A stretch of DNA of 64,000 nt, taken from contig CALXAT010000007.1 in the NCBI GenBank assembly GCA_944386365.1, forward strand, positions 25,145 to 89,144, read 5' to 3'. Below the pieces are notes generated by a model that had not been told where the DNA came from, made no database searches, and worked only from the letters and a program-made list of their open reading frames with translations. This DNA is from an uncultured Clostridia bacterium (GTDB lineage Bacteria > Bacillota > Clostridia > TANB77 > CAG-508). The translations under genes and the position numbers were made by a program. Below, in pieces: positions 56,534 through 64,000 of this stretch; position 1 is the first letter of the stretch, and every line of letters starts with the position of its first letter.

Positions 56534-57115
56534 CTAATTTAAATTTTGTTCTTTTTCCAATCTTACTTCATTTTCTATAATTGTCATAATAATTTGTACT
56601 GTTTTTTCCAAATCATTATTTTTTAATACATAATCATATAAATTAATTCTAGATTCTTCATAATCAAATCGGTTTAAACGTAAAATAATCTCTTGTGGAC
56701 TTGGCTTGTCTATTCTATTTTCTAATCGATGTCTTAATTCTTCTTTTGGAACACGTAAAAATATAGTAACAACTTTTGTATCGTTTCCTAATAAATCTTT
56801 TAAATGTTCTGTTCCATTAACATCAATATCTTTTACAATAATTTTTCCACTTTTTATTTTGTCATTTAATAACTTTCGAGATGTCCCATAATATTGATTA
56901 TGATGAATATCATATTCATAAAATTCTTGATTGTCTATCATTTCTTCAAATGCTTCTCTTGACACAAAATTATAGGTTCCACCTTCCACATCTCCCTCTC
57001 GCATTGGTCTTGATGTATAGGAAGGAAGAGATTCTACATCTTTCATTCTTTTAATTAATTCTTTTTTTATGGTATCTTTTCCTGCCCCTGCTACTCCAGA
57101 TAATATAACTAACAT
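56534..57115 (-). CDS. gmk: Guanylate kinase
   Basis: 193 residues. GMP to GDP phosphotransferase. P-loop GVAGAGKDTI, with Asp where most have Ser/Thr, the SYTSRPMREGDVEGGTYNF GMP-binding loop, and a lid region RLENRIDKPSPQEIILRL. Overlaps the end of rpoZ by 7 nt, so translation is coupled. The order rpoZ-gmk is the reverse of the more usual gmk-rpoZ. Confidence 0.9.
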   Translation of the reverse strand: MLVILSGVAGAGKDTIKKELIKRMKDVESLPSYTSRPMREGDVEGGTYNFVSREAFEEMIDNQEFYEYDIHHNQYYGTSRKLLNDKIKSGKIIVKDIDVNGTEHLKDLLGNDTKVVTIFLRVPKEELRHRLENRIDKPSPQEIILRLNRFDYEESRINLYDYVLKNNDLEKTVQIIMTIIENEVRLEKEQNLN

Positions 57116-57300
57116 TCTATTGCAACCTTCCCTTCTGCAATTTCAATAGCAGCTATTGTTACTGGTGATTCTTCTTTGGTGTCTACCAATGGTGTTGCAC
57201 CAGATGCAATTTGTCTTGCTCTTCTAGCTGTTGCAATTACTAACTCATATCGATTATTTGCTTTTGTAAGTAATTCTGAAACACTTGGTTTTACTATCAT
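57109..57300 (-). CDS. rpoZ: RNA polymerase omega subunit
   Basis: 63 residues: VKPSVSELLTKANNRYELVIATARRARQIA with the omega signature, then TKEESPVTIAAIEIAEGKV. Small helical chaperone of the beta' subunit. Located in the yicC-remA-rpoZ-gmk cluster as in many Clostridia. Confidence 0.92.
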   Translation of the reverse strand: MIVKPSVSELLTKANNRYELVIATARRARQIASGATPLVDTKEESPVTIAAIEIAEGKVAIEC

Positions 57301-57318
57301 TTTAACGCCTCCTATATT

Positions 57319-57573
57319 CTAATTTTCCTCTTGTGAAATATCTTTATCAATTCTTGCACCAACCGTTTCTGGTTGAACAGCTGATAATATCACATGACCA
57401 GAATCCATAATTAAAACCGCTCTTGTTCTTCTTCCATATGTTGCATCTACAGCAGTTTTATTATCTTTTGCTTCTTGTATTAGTCTTTTTATTGGTGCTG
57501 ATTCTGGACTTACAATTGCTACAATCCTTTCTGCTGATACGATATTTCCAAATCCAATATTTACTAATTGCAT
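57319..57573 (-). CDS. remA: RemA/DUF370 extracellular matrix regulator
   Basis: 84 residues. [34 protein letters not shown] and [29 protein letters not shown] are diagnostic of RemA, a DNA-binding protein that activates biofilm matrix genes in Bacillus. Tightly spaced between yicC and rpoZ. Confidence 0.95.
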   Translation of the reverse strand: MQLVNIGFGNIVSAERIVAIVSPESAPIKRLIQEAKDNKTAVDATYGRRTRAVLIMDSGHVILSAVQPETVGARIDKDISQEEN

Positions 57574-57588
57574 AAAATCAATCCCTTC

Positions 57589-58464
57589 TTACTCTATATT
57601 CTGTACTTGTTCTCTTACATTTTCTAATTGTGTTTTTATATTAATTACTTCATTGGTTATTTCTAGATTGTTTGCCTTTGAACCGATTGTATTTGTCTCT
57701 CTATTCATTTCTTGAATCATAAAATCTAATTTTTTTCCCACTGCATCATTAGAATTCAATAATTCTCTAAATTGGTATATGTGACTATCTAACCTTGTTA
57801 CTTCTTCCTGGATAGAACACTTATCTGCATAGATGACAACTTCCTGTGCTAATCTTGCCTCATCAATCTCTTGATCCTTCAATAATTCTTTTATCCTCGT
57901 ATTTAATTTTACTACATATTCTTCAATAAGTCCAGTAGAAAGTGCAGATATTTTTTTAACTTTTCCTTCTATCTCATTTATTCTACTATGTAAATCTTGT
58001 GCAATCTTTTCTCCTTCTATCTTTCTCATTTCTAATAAATTCGCTACTGCATTTTGGGTCACTTCTATTAATTCCTCTTTGATGGTTTCATCATCTTGAT
58101 TGGTTTGAATGGTTAACACATCTGGTAATTTAGATATTTCCGTTACTGGTATATCGGCTATAATCCCTTCTGATTCTGCTAAGTTTCTTAACTCCTTTAT
58201 ATACATTCTTGCAATTTCTGTATTGATTTTGATATCTCTTCCTTCTAAAGAATTATTATTAAAAGTAACAAATACATCTACTTTTCCTCTACTTAGTTTT
58301 GCGGAAATGATTTTCTTTATTTCCTCTTCTAAGTAACTTAAGGTTCTTGGCATCTTAATTGAAATATCTAAATATCTATGATTAACACTTTTTATTTCTA
58401 CTTGATATTCTCTTAAATTCTTTGACATATTTGATTTTCCATAACCTGTCATACTTTTAATCAT
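57589..58464 (-). CDS. yicC: YicC family endoribonuclease-like protein
   Basis: 291 residues. MIKSMTGYGKSNM start, EIKSVNHRYLDISIKMP and the C-terminal SNDAVGKKLDFMIQEMNRETNTIGSKANN identify YicC/YloC, an RNase that acts on small RNAs. Its start overlaps the end of the upstream low-complexity membrane protein by 8 nt. Confidence 0.94.
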   Translation of the reverse strand: MIKSMTGYGKSNMSKNLREYQVEIKSVNHRYLDISIKMPRTLSYLEEEIKKIISAKLSRGKVDVFVTFNNNSLEGRDIKINTEIARMYIKELRNLAESEGIIADIPVTEISKLPDVLTIQTNQDDETIKEELIEVTQNAVANLLEMRKIEGEKIAQDLHSRINEIEGKVKKISALSTGLIEEYVVKLNTRIKELLKDQEIDEARLAQEVVIYADKCSIQEEVTRLDSHIYQFRELLNSNDAVGKKLDFMIQEMNRETNTIGSKANNLEITNEVINIKTQLENVREQVQNIE

Positions 58465-59731
58465 CTTTTACTACCTCTTCTTTTTTCTTTCTACCTCTCT
58501 TTGATTTTGGTTTTGACTGCTTTTCTGCTTCTTTCACAGACTCTCCGTTTTCTACTTGTTCTTTTTTCTTTAACGTTGTCTCCGCTTTTTCATCTTTTAC
58601 TGTTTTATTTTTTGTGGTTTTTGGTTTCGTTGTTGTTTTTGTCTCTTTTTTCTCTTTTTCTTCTGTCTTTTTTCTTGTTGTTTTTGGCTTGGTTGCGTTC
58701 GTTACCTTTTCCTCATTTTTTTCTTCCTTTTTCTTTGTTGTTTTCTTTTTAGGTTTTTCCTCTAAATTTTCTTCTATTTCCACTTTTTTCTTAGTCACTT
58801 TTTTCTTTCTTGGTTTCTTCTCTATTTTTTCTTCTTTGATGATATCTTCTTCTAATGGTATGCTCTTTTTATTTTCTTTATTTTTTTCTTCAATATCCAC
58901 ATCTTTTAAGTCTTTAGATATTCCTTTTTTTCTATTTTTTCCTCTCATAGATTTTGGTTTTGATTCTTTTTTATCTTCTATATTTTTTTTAGAAACTTTT
59001 ATCTCTTCTTTATCTTCTCTCTTTTTGGCCTCTTTTACAATTGGCTCATCTTTTATGATTTCTGGTATATCACTAAGACTTTTTACATATTTTATTCTCG
59101 CTCTTGTATAAATAATAATAGATTTCAATACATAATATATTGCAAATACATAAGATGAAGTTAATAAATATGCTCTAAAATCGAAGTTATAAATCGTTAT
59201 TACATGATGAATAAATAAGGCATGTATTGATAAAATTAATAACTCTATAGCAGTTAACGTAAGTGTTCCACTATCTTTTTTATATGCTATTTCTAAAAGA
59301 ATAATACTTGCTACTAAAAACACGCCTGAAAAGGTTTTGGTTATGATTTCCATTTTATCTAATTCTAATTGTGTATATAATATATTGGAAGCAATAAAAT
59401 ATATCATAACAACAATTGCTAATATTAAGTTCTTAAATATTTTTTTTACTATTTCTTGCGATACTTCTTTAGGCACTTTTTTTCTATTGGCTATTTTTTG
59501 AAACATATCCTCTTTTTTTGCTGCTTTTTTTTCTTGTTTCTCCAGATTATCTTGCTTAACTTTTTCCTGTTCTAATATCTCATCAATTTTGGCTGCTAAT
59601 TTTTTCTTTTCTAATAATTCCTCTTTCTCTATATTTACTGTTTCTTGCTCTAATCGTATATCCTTTTTAGATACTTGTTCTTCTTTTTCCAATACCTTTT
59701 GATTTTTTACTTTTGTTTTTTCTTTTTTCAT
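58457..59731 (-). CDS. Membrane protein with coiled-coil N-region and Lys/Glu/Thr-rich tail
   Basis: 424 residues, no family recognised. Highly charged coiled-coil-like N-terminus (1-95), four predicted membrane helices (about 98-215), then a 200-residue disordered tail made of Lys-, Glu- and Thr-rich repeats (KKKTTKKKEEKNE, TKPKTTRKKTEEKE). The tail resembles those of the DUF4912 protein and L21, so poly-Lys/Thr tails seem to be a habit of this genome. It lies between rsmE and yicC with 8-10 nt spacing or overlap. Role unknown; nucleic-acid tethering at the membrane is one guess. Confidence 0.7.
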   Translation of the reverse strand: MKKEKTKVKNQKVLEKEEQVSKKDIRLEQETVNIEKEELLEKKKLAAKIDEILEQEKVKQDNLEKQEKKAAKKEDMFQKIANRKKVPKEVSQEIVKKIFKNLILAIVVMIYFIASNILYTQLELDKMEIITKTFSGVFLVASIILLEIAYKKDSGTLTLTAIELLILSIHALFIHHVITIYNFDFRAYLLTSSYVFAIYYVLKSIIIYTRARIKYVKSLSDIPEIIKDEPIVKEAKKREDKEEIKVSKKNIEDKKESKPKSMRGKNRKKGISKDLKDVDIEEKNKENKKSIPLEEDIIKEEKIEKKPRKKKVTKKKVEIEENLEEKPKKKTTKKKEEKNEEKVTNATKPKTTRKKTEEKEKKETKTTTKPKTTKNKTVKDEKAETTLKKKEQVENGESVKEAEKQSKPKSKRGRKKKEEVVKDD

Positions 59732-59740
59732 GTCTGCCCC

Positions 59741-60490
59741 CTAACTATCTAATTCATACATAATAATGCTCAATACATTTAAAGCCACGGTTTCTGTTCT
59801 CAAGATTCTATTTCCTAAGGTAACCACTTTTGCATGATACTTTTTAAATATTTCTATTTCTTCTTTATCAATTCCACCTTCTGGTCCTATGATAACAGCA
59901 ATTTTTGTTTCTGCATCTTTTGGTTTTTGTATTTTTTTCAATTCTTCTTTTAAAGAATTTTGTTTTTCATTTTCATAAGCTACTAAAACCAAATCATATC
60001 CCTTAATTTTTTCACATAATGTATTTATATTTATAACTGAATTGATATGTGGAATTCTATCTCTACCAGATTGTTTAGCTGCCACTTCAGATATTTTTTG
60101 CCATCTTTGTAATTTTTTTATTTTATCCTTTTCTTTTAACTTCACAACACATCTTTTCATCTCTACTGGTGTAATATCATAAACACCTAATTCTACTGAT
60201 TTTTGGATTACCCATTCCATTTTATCTGCTTTTGGCAATCCTTGGAAAATCGTTACTTGTATATGTGGTTCCACATTAGATGCAATTTCCTCCATAATCT
60301 TACAATTTATACACTTATCTTCTATTTTTTCAATCTTACATACATAATTTTTAGATGTTTGATAATCACATATATTAATTTTATCATCTATTTTTGCTCT
60401 TAGTACATTTTTAATGTGATTGACATCTTCATTTTGTATGGTTACCTGATTTCCTTCAATTTGATTTGTGGTCACAAAAAATTTTGGCAT
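59741..60490 (-). CDS. rsmE: 16S rRNA m3U1498 methyltransferase RsmE
   Basis: 249 residues. N-terminal PUA-like domain (MPKFFVTTNQIEGNQVTIQNEDVNHIKNVLRAK), then SPOUT knot: QGLPKADKMEWVIQKSVELGV, IGPEGGIDKEEIE and LGNRILRTETVALNVLSI. Typical length. First gene of the run down to gmk. Confidence 0.95.
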   Translation of the reverse strand: MPKFFVTTNQIEGNQVTIQNEDVNHIKNVLRAKIDDKINICDYQTSKNYVCKIEKIEDKCINCKIMEEIASNVEPHIQVTIFQGLPKADKMEWVIQKSVELGVYDITPVEMKRCVVKLKEKDKIKKLQRWQKISEVAAKQSGRDRIPHINSVININTLCEKIKGYDLVLVAYENEKQNSLKEELKKIQKPKDAETKIAVIIGPEGGIDKEEIEIFKKYHAKVVTLGNRILRTETVALNVLSIIMYELDS

Positions 60491-60549
60491 TGTATTCTCC
60501 TTTTACTTTTATGCATTATATCATATAATTTTTAAATTTTCTACCAGTT

Positions 60550-61992
60550 TTATGCATTTATCCATACAGAAACAGATTTTGCCTTTACTTTAAAAATTCC
60601 ATATCCTTCATTATCAATATATACTTCTTCTTGACAACCACCAACGCTATCGATAAACTTTTCTCCTGCTAAATTTGTACCCATATACATTCTTTTCTCA
60701 GTGTCAAATTTATTGGAAATTAAGACTGCTAGTCCAGACTTAATATGTTCTCTATCGCCTTCTCTTGTCCATCCAATACAATTTGGATGATCAAAATAAT
60801 CATTTTGCTTTCCATATGCTTTTTCTTTTCTGAAATCTAATATTGTTTTTAAACCTTCAACTGGCGCAATATTATCATGCTGGATTCCATATACATCTCC
60901 CCAAAATACACAAGGATATCCTTCATCTCTTAATAGAATTATTGCATATGCAGGCAATTTAAACCATCTTTCTATAAAACTAGTTAAGCTTTGTCCTGGC
61001 TGTGTATCATGATTATCGACAAATGTAACCGCTTTACTTGGATTTTCTTTTACTAATGTATCATTTAAAATTTTCGTTAAATCATAGTTTTCATCTTTCG
61101 AAGCATTGTATAAGTTATAATGTAATGGTACATCAAATAAAGAAATTTGTCCTTCTGTTTCTGTAATATATCTATGTAATTTTGTAATATCTCCACTCCA
61201 ATATTCTCCTACTGCAAATAATTCATCTTCAGTTTGTTCCCTTAAAGTTTTTATCCAATCTTTATAAAAATTCGCATCAATATGTTTTACAGCATCTAAA
61301 CGAAAGCCATCTACTTTCGTTAATTCCAAATACCATTTTCCCCAATTTAAACATTCTTGAACAACTTCTGGATTTTTAAAATCTAAATCTGCTCCCATTA
61401 AATAATCATAATTTCCAAATTCTTCATCAACTGCTCCACTCCATGTTTTATTCTTAAATCGGAAAATGGCATGTTCTTTCGATTTTTCATCATAATCGAT
61501 TCCATCAAAATGTGTCCAATTCCATTCAAAATCAGAATATTTATGTTTTCTTCCCGGAAATGTAAATTTTGTAGCTACTCTTACTACTTGATTGTTTTCT
61601 ATTAATGTATTATGATTTCCCCAATCAACTTGCTCTGCTGGAATGGTTTGCAACAAATCTGCACCCATCTTATGGTTTAGAACAATATCTGCATATGTTT
61701 CCATTCCTGCTTGTTTTAGTGTCATAATGCAATTTAAATATTCATCTTTTGAACCATATTTTGTCTTTACTGTTCCTTTTTGCTCAAATTCTCCTAAATC
61801 ATATAAGTCATACACACCATATCCAACTTCATCTTTTCCTCCAATTCCTTTATATGCTGGTGGAAGCCACATAGCGGTTATTCCCATATCTGCTAACTTT
61901 TCTGCTTCACTAGCTAATGTATTCCACCAATTTTGATTTGTTTCTAAATACCATTCAAATGCTTGTAATATAACTCCATTTATTTTTTTCAT
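60550..61992 (-). CDS. Cytoplasmic alpha-amylase (GH13)
   Basis: 480 residues, no signal peptide. Begins VILQAFEWYLETNQNWWNTLASEAEKLADMGITAMWLPPAYKG. GH13 motifs: ADIVLNH, GFRLDAVKHI (nucleophile Asp), VGEYW (acid Glu), FVDNHDT. It matches the AmyS/GH13_5 intracellular group that breaks down alpha-1,4-glucans, and complements the GT and GH57 genes of this window. ATG follows GTAGGAG. Confidence 0.95.
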   Translation of the reverse strand: MKKINGVILQAFEWYLETNQNWWNTLASEAEKLADMGITAMWLPPAYKGIGGKDEVGYGVYDLYDLGEFEQKGTVKTKYGSKDEYLNCIMTLKQAGMETYADIVLNHKMGADLLQTIPAEQVDWGNHNTLIENNQVVRVATKFTFPGRKHKYSDFEWNWTHFDGIDYDEKSKEHAIFRFKNKTWSGAVDEEFGNYDYLMGADLDFKNPEVVQECLNWGKWYLELTKVDGFRLDAVKHIDANFYKDWIKTLREQTEDELFAVGEYWSGDITKLHRYITETEGQISLFDVPLHYNLYNASKDENYDLTKILNDTLVKENPSKAVTFVDNHDTQPGQSLTSFIERWFKLPAYAIILLRDEGYPCVFWGDVYGIQHDNIAPVEGLKTILDFRKEKAYGKQNDYFDHPNCIGWTREGDREHIKSGLAVLISNKFDTEKRMYMGTNLAGEKFIDSVGGCQEEVYIDNEGYGIFKVKAKSVSVWINA

Positions 61993-62082
61993 TCATTCTC
62001 CTACTTTCTCATCTTTCTGTTTGCATTATATCATTTGTATGGAATAATTTCTAGGTTAAAAGGGAAAATTATAAAATATATT

Positions 62083-62112
62083 AGAATAGCAGGGATTTCT
62101 CCCTGCTATTCT
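62083..62112 (-). terminator. Terminator hairpin overlapping a stop codon
   Basis: Perfect 13-bp stem AGAATAGCAGGGA/TCCCTGCTATTCT. The TAG stop of the gene at 62106-62420 lies inside the 5' arm, so translating ribosomes would disturb the hairpin. No strong T-run follows. Confidence 0.7.
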
Positions 62113-62420
62113 ATCAATTTCTTTAATGCCTTATATAACGGATAATTCTTCGTTATATTGATTTCAGGTCTCTTTCTGCCAAAACTCGTGGAAGCAATAT
62201 AAATGTCTACCCTTTGTTCCTTGTTACTACTTAGTCCTATAGTCTTTACGACTGGAAGCAAACCAATAAAAATTTTCAGTTCTTGCTGTCCTTCTTTATT
62301 CTCAAAATGCAATTTCTCCACTTTTTGTTGGATAACCGTCTTTCCTATCTTCTTGACTTGTTCCATCCCTTCTTTATACACGCCAACTGTTCCAATCACC
62401 CGCACATTTACCTGAATCAT
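62106..62420 (-). CDS. Small protein of unknown function, atypical codon use
   Basis: 104 residues, beta-rich, no membrane segment: MIQVNVRVIGTVGVYKEGME..., SSNKEQRVDIYIASTSFGRKRPEI. Strong GAAGGAGG before ATG. Codon 7 is CGG (62400-62402), a codon rarely used here; a +1 shift there would stop at once (GGG TGA). AAG, GTC, ACG and GAG are more frequent than in neighbours. Probably acquired or at least of different origin. No function assigned. Confidence 0.6.
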   Translation of the reverse strand: MIQVNVRVIGTVGVYKEGMEQVKKIGKTVIQQKVEKLHFENKEGQQELKIFIGLLPVVKTIGLSSNKEQRVDIYIASTSFGRKRPEINITKNYPLYKALKKLIE

Positions 62421-62558
62421 TCTTGTTCCTCCTTCTATACACTAGAATTTTTATTGCATATCATAAATTTCATGATAACACTTTATGTTAATTTTTGCAA
62501 TATTTGACAGATAATTTTTTATTTTATATAATACCTTTTCGAAAGGAAGCGATTGAAA

Positions 62559-62975
62559 ATGAGTTTTGTCTATGAAAGAACTATTAATTATTATGAAACT
62601 GATAAAATGGGCGTTGTACACCATTCTAATTATATCCGCTTTTTAGAAGAAGCAAGATGCTATTATTTACGAGATGCGAATATGCCTTTTGAAAAATTTG
62701 AAGAAAAAGGTATCACCATTCCTGTTTTAGAAGTGAAATGTAAATATAAACAACACGTAACTTTTGCAGATACAATTTGCATTAAAGTGATTGTAAAAGA
62801 ATTTAATGGTGTTCGCTTAACTATTGGTTATGAAGTGAAAGATAAAAAAACAGGCAATGACGTGATTATTGCTGAAACAAAGCATTGTTTTACAGATAAG
62901 AATTTAAGACCTGTTAATCTAAAAAAACATTGCCCAGATTTTAGTGATAAGTTTGAGGCTTTGAAGGAAAAATAG
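62559..62975 (+). CDS. Acyl-CoA thioesterase, YbgC/FadM type
   Basis: 138 residues, hot-dog fold. YYETDKMGVVHHSNYIRFLEEARCYYL contains the YbgC active-site Asp/His region; later blocks VKCKYKQHVTFADTICIKV and AETKHCFTDKNLRPV fit. The ATG at 62559 is 7-9 nt from GAAAGGAAG; the TTG at 62553 is too close. Substrate is probably short or medium acyl-CoA. Single gene. Confidence 0.9.
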   Translation: MSFVYERTINYYETDKMGVVHHSNYIRFLEEARCYYLRDANMPFEKFEEKGITIPVLEVKCKYKQHVTFADTICIKVIVKEFNGVRLTIGYEVKDKKTGNDVIIAETKHCFTDKNLRPVNLKKHCPDFSDKFEALKEK

Positions 62976-63040
62976 ATATATAAAAAATCTCAGGTAAATT
63001 TAAATTTTCTTGATATTGAAAATCTTTCTAATACTATTAT

Positions 63041-63095
63041 TAAACATAAAAAACTCCTTCAAAATGTTATTTACCTTCAACATTTTACGGAGTTA
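63041..63095 (-). terminator. Terminator after the truncated prepilin gene
   Basis: Minus strand AACTCC..AAAATGTT/AACATTTT..GGAGTT stem followed by TTTTTT. Confidence 0.82.
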
Positions 63096-63126
63096 TTTAT
63101 GTTTTCTCTGTTTTTCTTTTTCAAAT

Positions 63127-63876
63127 CTATTCAGGAATATATTCATCTAACATTTCCCAATAATTTGGATCATTCCAAGATTCATAATGCTCTTCATATG
63201 GTTCAAACACATATGCTCTTCCATTTTCAAGTTTTATATCTCCAGCTTCTGTATTAGAATCTGGTGTTACAAATCCTTTATCTACATTTAGTTCTATACA
63301 ATTAGCATTAATAAAATTTTGAATATCATTTTCAGATTGTAAATAGTTTCCCACTTTCACAAAATAATATTTTTCATTATATTTAAATATTTTTGCGTAT
63401 TCTATATTCATTCCAAATTGTGGAATTTCAATTTTATTTAAGTTAAAATATACATCTATATATTCATCATCTATTTTTATATATTCATCTGTAAGTTCAA
63501 TATTATTTTTGTTTCCACTCTCATTATTATCATCTTGCTCTGAAATTCCAACTATTTTTCCATTATTATCTACTAGATAATAATGTCTACACTCAATGAA
63601 TAATATTCCAAATCCTCCTTCAATATCTGTAACCTTTGTTTCATCTTCTCCTGTTAAAATATCTAATTCACTTTGTATGGTTGAACTACTTAGGTTCCCA
63701 TATCTATCTTTTCCAGCCGCGCTGACTACGGCTTGCTGTATAAGTTCTCTCTCCTGTGAAATCTCTGTTTCTTCTCTTGCATTGACACTTTGAGCTATTA
63801 TTCCATTATCACCTACTATAAATTGGATACTTATTCCTGCTAAAATCAATAAAACAATGATCGTCCTAATATTCCG
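63127..63876 (-). pseudogene. 5'-truncated type IV prepilin-like gene
   Basis: The open frame starts, without an ATG, inside a hydrophobic prepilin N-helix: TIIVLLILAGISIQFIVGDNGIIAQSVNAREETEISQERE, the pattern of a clostridial pseudopilin family whose full members begin with a GITLIALV-type leader. Leader, start codon and the first ~10 helix residues are missing; upstream sequence instead belongs to the end of a recombinase gene. An in-frame TAA lies at 63877-63879, with a CGG next to it. The first visible internal start (TTG, 63847-63849) would remove the charged leader. The C-terminal domain (Asp/Glu/Tyr-rich) looks intact to the stop. The gene is probably split by insertion of a mobile element and could be restored on excision. 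Confidence 0.7.
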
Positions 63877-63893
63877 TTATGACTATTTTTTAT
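63862..63893. other. Probable insertion junction (att site) of a mobile element
   Basis: The 30 bases between the recombinase stop and the first recognisable prepilin codons. Large serine recombinases leave short att sites here; the core cannot be identified without the other end of the element. Confidence 0.35.
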
Positions 63894-64000
63894 TTAGCCA
63901 ACATTTTGTAATTTATTATCTTCTTTTCCCATATTTAAAATATTGAATTTATAATATATAGTTATTTCTTTATTCTCAGATATTTCTATCTTATCAACTA
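63894..64000 (-). CDS. C-terminus of a probable large serine recombinase (partial)
   Basis: The last 35 codons of a gene entering from beyond the right edge: VDKIEISENKEITIYYKFNI then LNMGKEDNKLQNVG. The I-x-I/V-x-E-x-x-x-I-x-I-Y-Y-K-F pattern is that of the C-terminal beta strand of large serine recombinases (resolvase-type integrases). It ends 15-30 bases from the truncated prepilin gene, the usual position of an integrase gene at one end of its element. Only a tail is visible, so the call is an inference. Confidence 0.5.
   Translation of the reverse strand, partial: VDKIEISENKEITIYYKFNILNMGKEDNKLQNVG

Overview
The window looks like a chromosomal segment of an AT-rich, endospore-forming member of the Clostridia, probably an uncultured gut-type lineage. 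It is very low in GC, has strong Shine-Dalgarno sites, and carries sporulation genes (spoIVB, spoVG, sigH, an alpha/beta SASP, gpr, ytxC, remA). Its gene clusters are typical of Firmicutes: era-yqzL-recO, rplU-rpmA, yicC-remA-rpoZ-gmk, and a T-box leader before thrS. About 90% is coding, mostly on the minus strand.

Layout. 1-9.5 kb: calcium P-type ATPase (cut by the left edge), tRNA-Glu, obgE, trpS, a small foreign-looking gene, rimO, an RNase E/G, pth, spoVG. 9.8-12.6 kb: murC (+) and spoIVB. 12.7-25.6 kb: one long Tad/Flp-like pilus operon, transcribed as cpaB, two CpaE/TadZ-like ATPases, tadA, a fused tadB-tadC, seven small membrane-anchored pilin-like proteins and one large anchored protein. 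25.7-41 kb: HAD phosphatase, SASP, hpf, recO/yqzL/era, glycosyltransferase, L27/L21, thrS under a T-box, tRNA-Thr, sigH, GH18 protein, AlkD-like and BI-1-like proteins. 41-53.5 kb: heterodimeric ABC exporter, lexA, NUDIX, DUF4912 and GH57 alpha-glucan proteins, ytxC, gpr, and a papain-like gene of unusual composition. 53.5-62 kb: uvrA, gmk/rpoZ/remA/yicC, rsmE, alpha-amylase. The right end holds a 5'-truncated prepilin gene abutting the tail of a probable large serine recombinase, so a mobile element seems to begin there.

Main discovery. Four otherwise intact genes (the large pilus protein, tadBC, tadA and uvrA) are each split by one extra base. In all four the zero frame reaches an in-frame CGG codon, and skipping the C, so that the following GGA or GGT is read, restores the full family-length protein. 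In TadA the recovered residue is the essential glycine of the Walker A loop. Scanning both strands by eye, I found no other in-frame CGG in the remaining native-looking genes. The only others are in three small genes of atypical composition (5449-5760, 52860-53441, 62106-62420) and one in the truncated prepilin remnant just after a stop. The simplest reading is that CGG has been vacated as an arginine codon and now acts as a +1 frameshift (or four-base, CGGW to Gly) signal. A systematic sequence error is the main rival and can be tested.

Other structure. A dispersed REP/MITE-like repeat with AGGGAC ends occurs about five times, always at gene 3' ends; in one case it supplies the stop codon. 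The Thr T-box hides the next gene's Shine-Dalgarno site inside its terminator hairpin and lies next to the tRNA-Thr(GGT) gene it presumably senses.
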